Shown: positions 43,588 through 56,616, numbered from the stretch's first letter. The stretch is 64,000 bases of DNA from Epichloe hybrida (GCA_019022495.1 JAFEKR010000028.1:62001-126000); one strand, 5' to 3'. The notes: generated from the letters alone by a model not told the origin. A program made the numbers and translations.

Positions 43588-46500
43588 GGTGGTGGCACTC
43601 ACTGGTGACGGGTGATGGGTGAGGGGTGATGGGTGAGGGGTGATGGGTGATGCTCGGGGATGCTCGGAAGTACGTCGGGTGACTGCAAAGACTGGTTCGG
43701 GAGAGCGAGCGGTGTGCACGATTCGTTTGTTACGTCCGGGTGGCTGCCTGGGGTGTTTGGTGATACCAACCTGGGTGTTGTCGCAGTGCAATCTTGCAGT
43801 CTTGCAGTCTTGCAGCTTGCTGGCTTGCCGGGGGACGTGTACGTAGACGTGGTTGTAACTTGTCAGTCGGCGGGATGGTACGACGAAACGCGTGTCTTGA
43901 AAAGTTTAGTGTCTGCGCTTATCGCGCGTGGTCTTGCTTGCTGCACCCCAGTGACCCCACAGGCTACATCACATCATGTACGGCCGCCATGGCGGGAAGC
44001 TGGGAGCGTCATTTTACATACATACATTTTTTCTGCTGGTGCGTTGCGTTGCGTTGCGTTGCGTTGCGTTGCGTTGCAGTTGCGTCGCAGTTGCATTGGC
44101 CACTTGACGCGTCACGACTGACAGATGTGGCTGCTGTGGGCCACCCCCATGTGCGCCGCCGCCTCCAGACTCCTCTCAGCCACCTCTCCAAAGTGCCACG
44201 ATGGATGTTCTTTGTTGGCCTAATACTTGCCCATGTTCCTGTATTATGGTCTGCTGCGTTGTCAACCCGACGACCCTCGACTGCTCGATGCTCGATGGGT
44301 TTGTTGGCGCGAATCATGTGCCCGATGACGAAACGACGATGACGGCCTGCGATGCCGAGAGGTAGCCGTGAGGGTCTAGGTCTAGATCTAGGTCTACTGT
44401 AGGTCTGGCCCGTTTGCCGCCATGTCCATGAAGTATTGCCCAATCTGCTGCTTATTCGAAAAGGGAACTTGGAGGTGGGTAGGAAACAAAAAGCCTCATG
44501 CCTGACCGAGACGTTCTGGCAAACCGTCATTTGTTGCTGCATCATGGCCAAGATCCCAACCCAGAAAGGCATCCGGTCTGGCATCGTCCAGGCAGCTGAC
44601 TCGCGTGACTATGCACGGGTACTGCATCCATAGCCCAATTTGTCGATTCTGCTTGGTGTTTTTTTTTTTGCTCCCCTCTACTTTTGCTTCATGTCTTATC
44701 TTTTGTACACACTGTCGTTCGCCTTGAATGTTCACGTGTCTATCTGGTGCAACGCCATCGTCGGGAGCAACCTCATTCATCACATTGCAACATCTCTCGC
44801 ATCTTTTTGAAGCCTCGATATGTTTCCGAACAGTATGACGGGAAGACCTGTCTCAACATGAATAGCTCTCATACAAAATATTCTCATCTTCCAATTGTGA
44901 TGGTTATTTTGTTCACGTCTTCCTCTCCACGTGTAGACCTCTACAGAGCAAGTATGGAAGGGTTCTGCAATGTGTCAAAGTACTGGTTATCGGTTCGGAG
45001 GTTTCAAACCTTCACGAAACAATTCTCTTGCTGTCTGTTGAGGAGAATGATATCCTTTGAAAGTTGCTCCTGTGGTCATAAACTTCTGCTTAACCCTTTC
45101 GGAATATGTCTACACGTGGCTCAATTCCCCTCCAGCCTTTCGCAAATGGCTCGATACTAAGACGGAAATCCTGAGTTAGCTGTCAGTCGTAGCGTGGCAC
45201 ACACCCCATACATAAAAGTCCATTGCAGTGAACCGAGTCACAGTAGGGATACTTCACAGGTCGGATCCATCGCACATGTCGTTTAGCAGATGTACAGACT
45301 GTGTGTCAGCATCTGGGCGATGTTTCATAATGCAATTGAATCGCACGATGCGAACACAATCCACAAGAACCAAAGAAAGCATAGGGAATACATTATTGGC
45401 ATTCTGTCACAAGACAGACGCCTTTGCAATATGCTCTAAACCCTGTCCGTTCTCCAGGGCTCGAGGGCTGTCATCAGCACGAGTTTGTCAAGCTCAGGGG
45501 GGAGGCCAGCATTTCATTTGCAACAGATCATTTCCGACAAACACCTGCATTATCACGAAGTCGTGAATGAGGACACTGCACCTGCATGACCACACTCTTG
45601 TGGTTCAGGGTCGTAGAAGACAGGACTTCGGCATATTCCCTAGTTAGGTGCAGAACGCCATGTTCCTGTACGAGTCTTGCGCAGCTCAGACTAATGCATG
45701 ACAAGGTCAGATGTTCCCTCCTCAGAGGCTACTTACTGACTTACCGTGATGCGTGGCAAAGGCCGGCGGCTGCGACTGGGCTGGGTTGCAGAGTGCTGCG
45801 GCCGAGTCCAAACAAGGCGTACGTAAATGTCAGACTGGTAAGTCCATCGCTGCTTGCAGTCTCATCAATCCCAGCTATAGAAGCCCAATGTGACCAGCCG
45901 CACGTTGTCTAGAACCGGTGTGTTAGCTTTAGGGGATCGTTGTCGACCGAAATATGGAAGCTTCCGATGGACCTGAACCCTCCCTCACCGCGGCCTAAAG
46001 CGACGGAATGCTGGATCGAGGTCAAACAAACTCTGGGTGGCCGGGTCAAATGCACTTGGCTATCACATATCGAATCTTCTCTCGGGTTGTGACAGATCAG
46101 GCTCCCTACAGCATCTAGGTGTAACAAGAGGCCAGACATTTTTGGCGCTTTCTTCCTTTCGCGATGCGCACTCGTGCCCAAAACGCCGACTCAAGTGCAC
46201 AACACCTAGCCCTGCATACTCCGAGCATAGATATAGATGGACCAGTACTGTCAAATGCCGTCTTCAAATTGCAATCTGAATGGACTGGAAGCCGCGGGCT
46301 TCGTCTTTCCCTTGAGCTGCAATTGCAGGGGATGTCCATGCATCAGTCGCGAGGGTCACATCAAATGTGTACCGAAATTCTATGCTTGCTCCGACTATTT
46401 GACGAGGACGACGAAAGTACATATAGAATGATGCCGATGTATTTTATTCGCGCAGCTGCATGTCCAACTGTCGGTAGCAATGCGCCTGTTGATGTCATTT

Positions 46501-47930
46501 ATTACTGGTGCCCCTGATAAATGCATGTTTGTTGCATTTGCGGAAGGCACGTATCCAATTGCAGCTAATGTTTACCGCGGATGCGGGTATACATATTATT
46601 CCTGCCCGTCGACCGTCGCCCACGACGTTGAGTCTGTTCATTTTGTTACCTAAAGTTTAGCCTGAAAACAGTGTTTCCGAGTGGTCACAATCATTGGGAT
46701 GGGATAAGTCGATAATCTAAGCATTCGCACCTGCCTGTCTAGGCAGAATGATGCTGCCAAGTCGTCATGTTCATCATTGTTCCGCAAGTACGTGCTACAG
46801 CGGCTGAACGGTCTGTCGCGTCGGAGCGGTCAAGATGACAGCCGGTCATCCCTTAGTTCCGGGTACCCTTGACTGGATCTTGTTGATCTTGCAGGTACGG
46901 ATTACTCCTTTGAATACGTGCTCGTCTTCCCGTCTCGTAGACTCTATGGCCCTAGGTTAAGGCAAGCAAGGCAGGGCAAAAACCTCAAGCCACAGCGCCA
47001 CTCTGGGTCAAGACTCGTGCGTTCGGAGGTTGTCTTGTCAGCGAAATACTCCTTGCAGCTTAGCACTAAAAGGCGTGATGAGTGATGAGACATTTGGCTC
47101 AATGGGATTGTCGGAACTGAAGATTCCGAGCTTGGCGTCGGGGAAAGCATTTTCGACCTTCAAGGTAATATTAACTTGCCGCAAGATATTATTGGGTGTG
47201 CGACCGAGTGACTAATCAGCATTCAAAGGCGACCCTGGCAGGTGAAAAGGGGGGGGGTGCGAGGCACCTGTCCCCACCTAACACAAAATCCCCACCTAAT
47301 AATTTTTTTCATCAAGAGCTTTTGCAGATGATCCATCATCACAACCACAGTCAGAATTCAATTCAAATTTCATCAAAAGCCTCATTTCCTGTGCGTTCAG
47401 CATTCTTGCAGGAGCATTGCACCAGCCTGCCCACCCACTCGCCCACTCCCTCTGCACAAGGAAGAAACAGCTTACTGATTTGAAGACGACAAAGGACTAC
47501 TGACAGAGCTTTCGACAACATCAGCGCATGTCATCGCTGCCGCTGCATGAAGAACGACAATTTTGCATCGGACCGCTTGGTCTACTGATGTTGCCACTTG
47601 AAAAATATCAATTTCGGTAAGTCATTGCGAAGGCTCCCCCCCTTGTGCCTTTTTTTTTCCTCTCCTCGCCGATTTAGCGCCCCATTGAACCATTGAACAA
47701 CATCTTGGATGCAAAGCTTTTTTGGTTCATTTCCTCTGTAGTCCACATTGCAACGACTTCACTATATTTGATTTACAAGCCAGGTTGCCTGGAAGAGACC
47801 GACGGCGGAAGGCTTGTTACAACAAAAGGGGTGATTTTCTACTGCTGGACTACCTCCTCCACAATCGCATCCATCAGGACCAATCATTCTGAACCAAAAC
47901 CAGGCAAAACAGAAAGAAAGAAAGAAAAAA
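43588..47930. other. 4.3-kb gene-poor region upstream of URA5
   Basis: No reading frame here has recognisable protein content; the longest frames are short, repeat-driven or poor in codon structure. Visible features are gtgatgggtgaggg repeats (43605-43655), a cttgcagt repeat (43793-43818), the GCGTT array (44041-44075) and a ctaggtctagat repeat near 44375-44395. The last ~700 bp should be the URA5 promoter and 5' leader, with pyrimidine runs near 47650 and purine runs just before the start codon. Small or non-coding genes cannot be excluded. Confidence 0.55.
44041..44075. repeat. (GCGTT)7 microsatellite
   Basis: Seven perfect GCGTT pentamers are followed by degenerate copies (gcagt, tgcgtcgcag). 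The array sits just after a tacatacatac word. Confidence 0.95.
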
Positions 47931-48632
47931 ATGACCGGCCTCGCTCCCTACAAAAAGGAATTCCTCCAGGCCGCCATTGAGGGCGGAGTCTTGAAGTTTG
48001 GTAGCTTTGAGCTCAAATCCAAGAGACTCTCGCCTTATTTCTTTAATGCGGGCGAGTTCCATACCGCTCGTCTCGCCGGTGCCATCTCGTCCGCATTCGC
48101 GAAGACCATCCTTGATGCCCAGCAGAATGATGGCCTCGATTTCGATATTGTCTTTGGTCCTGCGTATAAGGGTATTCCTCTGTGCTCCGCCATCACCATC
48201 AAGCTCGGCGAGCTTGCCCCTCAGAATCTGGATACCGTCTCTTACTCGTTTGACAGAAAGGAAGCCAAAGACCACGGTGAAGGAGGCAACATTGTCGGTT
48301 CCTCTTTGAAAGGGAAGAAAGTTTTGATCGTCGATGATGTTATCACAGCTGGAACTGCAAAGAGAGAAGCCATCGATAAGATTAGAAAGGAGGGCGGCAT
48401 TGTTTCAGGTATTGTTGTTGCCCTGGATCGCAAGGAGAAGCTGCCTGCTGCCGATAGTGACGACTCCAAACCTGGTCCTAGCGCCATTGGCGAACTGAGA
48501 AAAGAGTATGGCATCCCAATCTTTGCAATTCTGACTCTGGATGACATCATTGAGGGCATGAAGAGCTTCGCCTCTGAGGACGATATCAAACGAACTGAAG
48601 AGTATCGTCTGAAGTACAAGGCAACGGACTAG
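47931..48632 (+). CDS. URA5: orotate phosphoribosyltransferase
   Basis: This single exon gives 233 aa, the usual fungal size. It starts [20 protein letters not shown]. Substrate-binding words are [20 protein letters not shown] and [16 protein letters not shown]. The PRPP-binding loop is [18 protein letters not shown] (about residues 129-146), with the acidic pair DD before [15 protein letters not shown] is the flexible catalytic loop. The enzyme joins orotate and PRPP to form orotidine-5'-phosphate in pyrimidine synthesis; it works as a cytosolic dimer. It is an isolated gene in a gene-poor stretch, with an A/G-rich leader immediately upstream (agaaagaaagaaaaaa), a common feature of strongly expressed fungal genes. 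Confidence 0.97.
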   Translation: MTGLAPYKKEFLQAAIEGGVLKFGSFELKSKRLSPYFFNAGEFHTARLAGAISSAFAKTILDAQQNDGLDFDIVFGPAYKGIPLCSAITIKLGELAPQNLDTVSYSFDRKEAKDHGEGGNIVGSSLKGKKVLIVDDVITAGTAKREAIDKIRKEGGIVSGIVVALDRKEKLPAADSDDSKPGPSAIGELRKEYGIPIFAILTLDDIIEGMKSFASEDDIKRTEEYRLKYKATD

Positions 48633-48719
48633 TTAGACAGGAAGTTTTCAGCTATCAACGGCGGGGATTAGGCGCGGCTATTGACGTAGACTAATAGTGG
48701 AACTTACCGTTGGATAACA

Positions 48720-49010
48720 AAATTTCTAACATGTACTAAAAACAAAACCAGCATAAGATCTACTTCGTTAAACATCTGACTTCGTATAAGTGCTTTGTTT
48801 AGCTAAGACTGTAAAAAGTGCGATTTATAGCTAAGGCACGTTTAGTTAGTTATAACGTTTATTCTCTCGCTTAGTTAGATATTTTGTTAGTCTATATTAT
48901 GCATAGTAAGTTAGTAGTAATTAGTAATAGGCTTTTCGCTTTAGAAGTAAATACTCTAGGCTCTTTTGCTTTCCTAAGTCTAGCTTAGGCAGAATAGAAC
49001 CTAAGGACTA
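48720..49010. repeat. AT-rich block, possible RIP-degraded relic
   Basis: Just after URA5 the base composition shifts to AT-rich and is dominated by TTAG, CTAA and TTAGTTAG words with few CA or TG dinucleotides. That is the expected signature of repeat-induced point mutation (C to T in CpA). No protein homology remains visible. A simple AT-rich 3' flank is the alternative. Confidence 0.45.
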
Positions 49011-51020
49011 GGAAGCTTGTTTATCTGGAATATTAGACTGTGTGAGATTCTCGCTCTTTCAATAGCTACGGCTAGCTGAAAACCCACCATGTTGTACCAG
49101 CCCGAGTTTGTGTCACGTTGTGTTGCTGGCTTGAATTCGAATCGAGCCGTGCATTCTGTTCCTTCGAACCCTTCGCCCCTTATTGGTAGAAATGCAAGAC
49201 GAAAGAAAACATGTTCCTTCTGCAACTGATAGGAAAATTGCAATCAGGTCCTTGCTCGACTTGGGAGATTGGCAACCAGCATTTGATAGTACGAGGCGAC
49301 TTGCTCTACTCCGTACTCCGGACTTGTTGCAGAATCAACGGGCGTCACCAAAAGGCCTGGACCACATCACCCATGAAAAGAAAGAACTTACTCGGTAGAA
49401 GAGCATGTTCTCAGCTTCGTTTCGAGCAGCCAGTCAGAAGGCCTCGAAAACAGGGTCAACCGATGCCGCAATGAAAATTGCAACTCAACTGCAACAGGGA
49501 CCAAGAACAGAAGCCGCACTCACTACCTTGGTTGAAGGCCCGTGCCAACTTGTGCCTTGCAGCCAATCTTACATAAATTCGATCTGGCTGTGTGGAAGTC
49601 AAGCTCACCTACAACATCGGGTTCTGATGCTTGTATTCCGTATTCTGTACTTTGTGAAAGCTTTACACGGCATATTTTCCTGAGGGTTTGGCGGCCGACC
49701 CGCACGCGCGGAAGGCTTCCTTTGCATCCAAAAGACTGCGTGGCCGAGGCGTTAACACCGGGTGCAGAAATACCGCATATGAATCTTCATTGACACTGAG
49801 CCGAAAGCAAAATGTCCACCAAACGGTCCAGCCTGTCGGGTCGCACCCTGACTTGACGCTCGTCGAGGTTGGCGCCCCGTACGGAGCATGTGGCGAACTA
49901 ATAATTCGATAATAAACCTCGCCACGATATCCACCCTACTGCTCTCGATCCCACTACTCCAGTGCTCATCATTGGTGCGCTCTCTGAACAGGGAGGCTCG
50001 CTTTTTAAATTTCCGGTGTAACCATTGAGCTCCTGAAGTTCCGGGGAACGGTACCCGGGCCCCGCCAGTCCGGCACACAGGAAAGGCTCCCCGAAGGATG
50101 CAGCCCCGTGTTGAAGTTGGGCGACTGGGTTTTTTGTCATGAAAATGACGACATGAATGACCAGGGTCTGACAGAGGGACAAGTCGATGATAGCGCGGCA
50201 CCCAAACCCGTGGTGGCATGTCTTGGATTGATCACGAGGCGTCATGGATCAGGCGGTGAGTGAGATCAAGGCACTTTCAACAGTGCTCGGGGTAACACAC
50301 AATGAGGCAACTGAATCAGTCACTGCGCTCGTGCTGATGCGACGCTGCTGCTTGCTTGATAGTGTATACGCGCTTCTGGTGTATCCGTATTGTCGGGTTG
50401 TCAAAATGTATGATGCTAACAAAGAGCTGCACAACATGACATGCATACTACCGCATGGATGATGGGATATGTGCATGTCGTGACTCAGAAACTGGCCACT
50501 TCTCGAAGCATTGCAACTTTTTCCTTGCCGTCAGAGCTTTTCAACAAAAAAAGGAAGAGACACCCAACATTAACAAACAAACCTGGTGTCCCAGCAAACC
50601 ATGCTCCATTGTGGCACCGTTGATTTGAGTCGTTCTAGAATCAGGGGTTTGACTTGGCCTCGAACCGAATTTGATTACCTCGAGTCACCAACCCAACCAA
50701 CTATAGGTGATGGGTAGGTAGTCTAGCAAAATGGTGGAGCCGGCAGCAATTCCGGCACTCTCCCGCAACGACCTAGCTAGTACATACATGTAGGGCTTTG
50801 CAACCAGACTAAAATAAGCGGCGCATGGATCATCTGGAATGCACCTGCCTTTCTGGCACTACAGGTAGCAAAAGGCGTTGTGAAGCCACCCCCCTCCGCT
50901 GGGGGGCGTTATTCCTGTGCCCAACAGGACAGGGCAACCCCAGACGCCCAGACGCCCAGACGCCGCCACATGTCGCATTCGGTACACGTCCTCCTACCCT
51001 ACCCCCCCCACCCCCACTCT

Positions 51021-51036
51021 TACGGAGTACTCCGTA
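51021..51036. other. 16-bp palindrome TACGGAGTACTCCGTA
   Basis: This perfect inverted repeat is made of two TACGGAGT half-sites. Single or paired half-sites recur in other intergenic parts of the window (for example 5720, 11231, 34607, 49307, 51723, 53708). Its role is unknown. Confidence 0.85.
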
Positions 51037-51933
51037 CTCTTCTTACTCTTCCACTAATATTACATTACTCTTCCTGCCAACGAGCCAAAACGGCTCCGGA
51101 CCCGCGGGCTCGGTAAATGGAAAAAAAAGGAGAGGCGGCATCAGATGATGTCGCGGTTTTTTGTTCCAAAAACCCATCTTCTCGACAGTTCACTACGACC
51201 ACAAAGCATTTCGTCGCCGACGCCATCTTTTCCCTTGTCCAAAACTCAGCCAGAATGAAATTGGACAACTGAAAATGAACGCCTGAGATGTGGAAATGGC
51301 CATTGTTGTGAGGCTACACAACGTTGCTTATTCCAAACTAGAAGATTGCCCTCGGGGCGCGGCCAACCACCCGCCTTATCTGAATTATTATGGGTCAAAG
51401 ACCGGCTCCGACAACATCATGACTCGGCTTCTAGAAAGGTAGAAGCATGGTTGTGAATCCTATGGTGGACGGCCTTTTCCCTCTTCGATAATACCCCCCT
51501 TACATGGCGTGTCTCTACACGCATGCTGTATTATGTACATGTACGCATTGTTGCGTGTATCAGGCGTAATACGTAGCCTGCAGTTTCGAACGCTTGGAGG
51601 TCTTTGGGGCCAACGAGATCCTGCTATCTAAACTTCTCCCGGGTTGGTCGACGAAGGAGAGTCATCCGACGGCCCCCTTCTCTTGCTCTCGGATTCAAGG
51701 CGTACGAATATCAGCAAGCAGGTACTCCGTGCTCCGTACAAGACCCATTCTTTTCAGGCACAGCAAGGTACCTAAATCTAACAGATGAACCAGGGTTAGA
51801 GAGGTACTTTCTTGTACACGCAGATCTATCTGTGATTTCTATTACAGTGTAATTTACATACACTAAGAAGTACCCGTAATCTACCTCAACCCTGATTGGC
51901 CCACATCCCTACGAGTTGACAATGAGAGTACCG

Positions 51934-51937
<4 letters not shown>

Positions 51938-51973
<36 letters not shown>
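51938..51973. repeat. (GCA)12 microsatellite, non-coding
   Basis: Twelve perfect GCA units lie in the gene-poor region with no supportable reading frame around them. Confidence 0.9.
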
Positions 51974-51975
<2 letters not shown>

Positions 51976-54232
51976 CGCAAAACCACAACGTCATCAAGTG
52001 CGTCGCGCGCGCAAGGCGTATCCAACTAACTGCCGCTCGAAAAACTCGAAAAGCAAGCGGGCGCAGCTTCGTATAAAAGCTAGATGCCATGGAAGCTGCA
52101 CTTCCTTAGCATTGGATTTTTAGAATCGTTCAAGAGTGACGGACCATGCTCTTCTCTGGTGACGATTGCGCAGCATGGTCTGAAAGCACCTGTCCGGTCT
52201 GACTTGGAGTGATTCTGAGCTCTTTCATCATGCGGTATCGGAATAATCACCTCACCATTCCTGCGTCAGAACATGGATACCATCATGACGCACCGGTTCG
52301 AGCAATAATAATAACCATCAGGCCATCATTGCTAGCTCTCCGCCTGACAGAACAAGTACTGACTGGCACGGTGTTACACAGAGAGCACAATGAAACACTG
52401 GGAGAGGAAAAAGGAAGAAAAAAAAAAAAAGGAAAAAAAAAAGGAAAAAAAGGGGAGAAATTCGCCAGAAGCAAACACACCTTGTCGATATCGATGAGCT
52501 CGGCGAGTCTTGGCCACAGCTCGGGAGAAACGGCACTAGTAGGATTATCAAGGCGGACACGGACACCACTTCTACCTTCTACGTGGTCCCGTACTAGATT
52601 AGATCCCCCCCTTCCTCGAGAGAGATACCACGCCCCTCCCCCTACACGACTTCTTTCGCGGCAACTTGGAATATTAATAAGGATTCCGAGAACAGCAACG
52701 CCTTTTACTGGTGATGCACATGACAGTGGCATGCCTGAAGTCCGGAGGCCGGAGGGTTATAGAACTGACAGGGAGGCAATTTGGTTCCTGTCGCTCGACA
52801 AAGCGTATCTATCAAAAGAGCAAAAGAGTCTTCACGGAGTCAATGCGGGAGAGAGAGCAAGACGAAGGAAATTGACAACTTACATACATGTGCTATCCTC
52901 AAAAGGAGTCATATTTGTACATGTGGGTGGCCCGCCTTGTTGCTTTTGACGTGGAAGAGCGTGCGTTTGGTCGCTCGTCACCGCCATGACCCCGTGAATT
53001 GGCATTGCATGGCTCTCCTCTCCACCTCCAACCTCTGGGCCAGGTGGTTGACGTTGACCCCCTCGGCCCCTGCCTCTCGGTCTGATGCGATGATGATGAT
53101 GATGATGACGATGGATGGGCAAAAAAAAATAGAAGACAGCCGGAAGCAAACGCTCAACTCAACGCCTCCCTCCCCTAGCGTGGATTGCCTTTTCTGTCCA
53201 TCCATCGAGGGGCAGGGGAGAGACTGACGAAAGTGGTGACTGGAGGGGAACTGGGCTGGACTGGGCTGGACTTGGGGGTTGGGTGAGACTAAACGACAAG
53301 ACTGGACTGGACAAAAGGGACAAGGGGGCTCCGTGGGCTCATCATGTTTCCATGTTTCCTTCTGTCTGGCTCTCGCCCCTGCAAGTCAGCCAAATTATTC
53401 GCATTTCGGTCTGGTGTGCTCAATGAATAAATGAATGAACCGTCCACGCCCCCTCTCCCCAAGTGAGCCAGCAGTGAGGAAGCAGTGAGGAAGCAGTGCA
53501 ACACGTAAACATGCAGTAGTGATTTTTTTATCATGGAGTGGCAACTAGGCCCAAAACGGAAGAGGTATCCGCGCAGGCAAATTTATAAGGGGAGTGACCT
53601 CCCGCAATTCATGCATTTCACACCACCAATTTCCTCTGCATACCGATTAGGACTAACGGCGGATGCACAATCAATTTTTGACGGATGCGCGTTTAGTTGC
53701 CCGCGGGTACGGAGTAGTTTAGTGCTTTGGTACATGGAAAAATTGCCCCCATGCACGCCGTGGCCCCAATGCTGTGCCCCTGATGCCCACTGGGATTGGC
53801 CGCAGGGTTGCAGGTTGCAGGTCACAGGTTGCAGGGCTGCAGGGCAGTGCCCGTCGCCGCATCGCCATGTTCGGCGCTGTTGGCTCGGAAGTTGGGAGAC
53901 GCCGCCGTTGACTCTTGAGAAGGAGGACGGATACGGAGACGGAGGGAACGAGTCAGAGATTTCTCTTTTGCGAGAAGTGCGAGAAGTGCGAGAGTGCGGG
54001 CGCGGGGGGGGCTTTGCGCGTGTCCATGGGCCATGGGCCATGGGCCATGACTGACCGAACTTGTTTCTTTGCTTTCTGAGGTCCATGTACTCCGATTCGT
54101 ACAACAGGAGATGGACTGCTGCTGGTGTTCTGTTCTTCTTATATCTATGTGTGTATCCACCACTCCCACTCTCCTCTACTCTTCATTACAACTGGTTTCC
54201 TCTCCTTTTCCTTGCTCGCCATGCCCGAGTTT

Positions 54233-54312
54233 TGCTTCATGTCAGAGAGTATCTGTTCTTGAAAACTCGTTCTGCTTCATGTCAAAGAGTATCTGTTCTT
54301 GAAAAACTCGTC
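54233..54312. repeat. 40-bp tandem duplication upstream of the MFS gene
   Basis: The 40-bp unit beginning tgcttcatgtcagagagta repeats at 54273 with one substitution (cagag to caaag) and one extra A in the tail. The duplicate ends about 200 bp before the MFS start codon, in its likely promoter or 5' leader. Confidence 0.85.
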
Positions 54313-54508
54313 CGTCTTGCTTCACGTACAACGATAGCAGCATCACTGATAAGAGGCTCGTGTCCTGTGCGTCTCGGACACCAAATTCACCGCCTGGGAG
54401 TCTCGGGCAAGCGAGTGACATCCGGAACAAATTTCCAGCAAACTGCTGTCGAAATCGCATCAATTCGAACATCCCACAACAGATATCAAATATATCACTA
54501 TATCAATC

Positions 54509-55812
54509 ATGAGAAAACATCCATCATCCAACGGACCTGCTCGTGGCCGAGGAGAGCATGGCGCGGGAACACCACCCTTCCCCACCAGACAGATGTTTGT
54601 TTTGGGTATGATACTCTGTGCTCTTTTTTTTTTTTTTTTTCCTCTCTTTCCCTTGCTGAAACCGAAAAAGAAAAAAAAATCTGCTCTCGGTCCAGGCTGA
54701 CACCTATCTCTGCGCAGCATGCTGCAGAATATGCGAGCCCATTGCATTCATGTCCATCTTTCCCTACATCTATTACATGATCAAGGACTTCAACATCACA
54801 GACGATGCCAGCAAAATATCCGTCTTTGCCGGCATGGTTACATCTGCCTTCACTCTGGCCGAGTTTGCTACCGGTGTCATGTGGGGGAGGTTGAGTGACA
54901 AGATAGGGCGCAAGCCAGTTCTTTTGTTTGGCCTGCTGGGCACTGCCGTGAGCGTTTTGGTGTTTGGGTTTGCCCCAAGCTTGCCTGTTGCCCTGTTTGC
55001 TCGGGCTCTTGGGGGGCTTCTGAATGGGTAAGGCTCGTCAATCCGCCCCCGTGAAAACAACAGACGTCATTTCCGAAGCTGAGGGATTCTAACCAATTCG
55101 GGTACGACAGAAACATTGGCGTCTTGCAAACCACGGTGGCAGAGCTAGTCACGGTCAAGGAGCAACAGCGTGAGTACTTGGACTGATCAACACGTGAGTC
55201 TCTGGAGTGATGGATTCCGAGTTGCTGACGGAATATGCAGCTCGTGCGTATACAATCATGCCCATGGTCTGGTGTATTGGGTAAGCAAAATCAATCAACA
55301 GGCATGCAATGCAATGCAATTGCTTGAGAATAAAATAAACAATTGGTCTCCTTGTCTAACATTGTTTCAGTTCCATCATCGGCCCCATGATCGGTGGTGC
55401 CCTCGCACGGCCCTGCATCAGCTATCCGGACTTGTTTCCCCGCGGCACCATCTGGGATCGTTATCCGTATCTTCTCCCCAACTTGTTCAGTGCCGTCACT
55501 GTTCTCTTTGGCGTCGTTGTCGGGTTCTTGTTTCTCGAGGAAACCCACGCCTCGAAAAAGCAACAGCGCGATGCAGGCCGTGAGTTGGGAGACCGGCTCG
55601 TCGGCCTGGTGTACAATGTTCCGATATGCCGCAGCCTGGGCCGAAATGTAGAAAAGGAGAGCCTGCTGGCGCACGACAGTATGGAGGGATACAAGACGGC
55701 GGCACCATCCACAAGCAATCCCGAAGTGTCGGAAACCGAAGAAGCTTTGCCGGCGTATCAAAGTCGCGAAAACTCGCCCAAGCTGGCCCCGAGACGCCAT
55801 CCCATTATCCCG

Positions 55813-55854
<42 letters not shown>

Positions 55855-56616
55855 ACTGGACCGAATGAAACGGAAGAAAACAAGGACGAGATGGTCATCT
55901 TCACCAAGCCTGTCATCCTGAACATCATGTCTTATGGCATCTTGGCATTCCACACGATGACTTTCGATCAACTCTTTCCCGTGTTCCTCAGCATGGCAGA
56001 TCCCGAGGGTGGTCGACAAATCGAGCTGCCCTTCAAGTTCGTCGACGGCTTCGGACTAGACACCAAGACCATCGGCATCATCATGTCCGTGCAGGGACTG
56101 TATTCACTTCTCTCCAACTTCATGATTGTTACTCCCGTCACCCAGCGCCTCGGATCTCTGCGACTGTTCCGTCTACTTGCCTTTACGTATTTCGCCTTGT
56201 ACCTCGTCACACCTTATCTTGTCTTGCTTCCGCACAGCCTCAGGATGCCGGCCATCTACGCCCTGGTTGTCTGGAAATGCACGTACGCGACCATGGCATA
56301 TCCCAGCAATGCCATCTTGCTCGCGAACTCGGCACCGACCAAGGAAGTCCTCGGCACCATCAACGGCATCGCCGCATCCGCTGCTAGCTTATGTCGTGCT
56401 CTGGGACCTACCGTTTCCGGCCTTTTGTATTCCCTAGGTCTTCAGACGGGCTATTCCGGCTTGGCTTGGTGGTTCAGCGGGCTTGTCACCCTCATAGGGG
56501 CCTATCTAAGCTCTCAAATCTCCGAGGGAGGACCACAAATGAGTGACGCCGGAGACGTAGACTCATTGCTCGACGAATCTTTACTCGACGATTACGGGCA
56601 TGACGATACTGTGTGA
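54509..56616 (+). CDS. MFS transporter, DHA1-like
   Basis: Five exons, 54509..54605, 54718..55027, 55111..55169, 55241..55280 and 55371..56616, give 583 aa. Exon junctions rebuild family words: MFVLG|ACCRICEPIAFMSIF, LLNG|NIGVLQTTVAELV, KEQQ|PRAYTIMPMVWCIG and |SIIGPMIGGALA. The loop 2-3 motif is MWGRLSDKIGRKPVLL (MFS motif A). About 12 membrane segments are expected. The central cytoplasmic loop between segments 6 and 7 is long and contains 13 Ala from a GCA repeat. Related fungal proteins (yeast YCR023C type) have the CRICEPIAF and GSIIGP words; their substrate is not known to me. A multidrug or metabolite exporter is possible, but I assign no substrate. Confidence 0.88.

Larger units (their letters stand above)
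48633..54508. other. 5.9-kb gene-poor region between URA5 and the MFS gene
   Basis: I find no supportable protein gene. Contents in order are an AT-rich block (48720-49010), a 16-bp palindrome of the dispersed TACGGAGTA word (51021-51036), a (GCA)12 repeat (51938-51973), A-rich tracts (52410-52450), a gatgat run (53086-53105), a ccatggg triple repeat (about 54024-54048) and a 40-bp tandem duplication just before the MFS gene (54233-54312). The longest open frames overlap these simple repeats and do not resemble proteins. Confidence 0.55.

Noticed and set aside
43794..44584. Frames of 182 and 191 aa across the GCGTT array
   Set aside because: The repeat array itself keeps the frames open, and there is no recognisable protein content.
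49738..49770. tRNA-like words (gcgtggccgaggcgttaac) resembling the D-arm of tRNA-Ser/Leu
   Set aside because: No matching anticodon arm, T-arm or acceptor stem follows.
52209..52949. 246-aa plus-strand frame
   Set aside because: It includes an A-tract-encoded Lys run and no conserved motif. Composition matches surrounding non-coding DNA.
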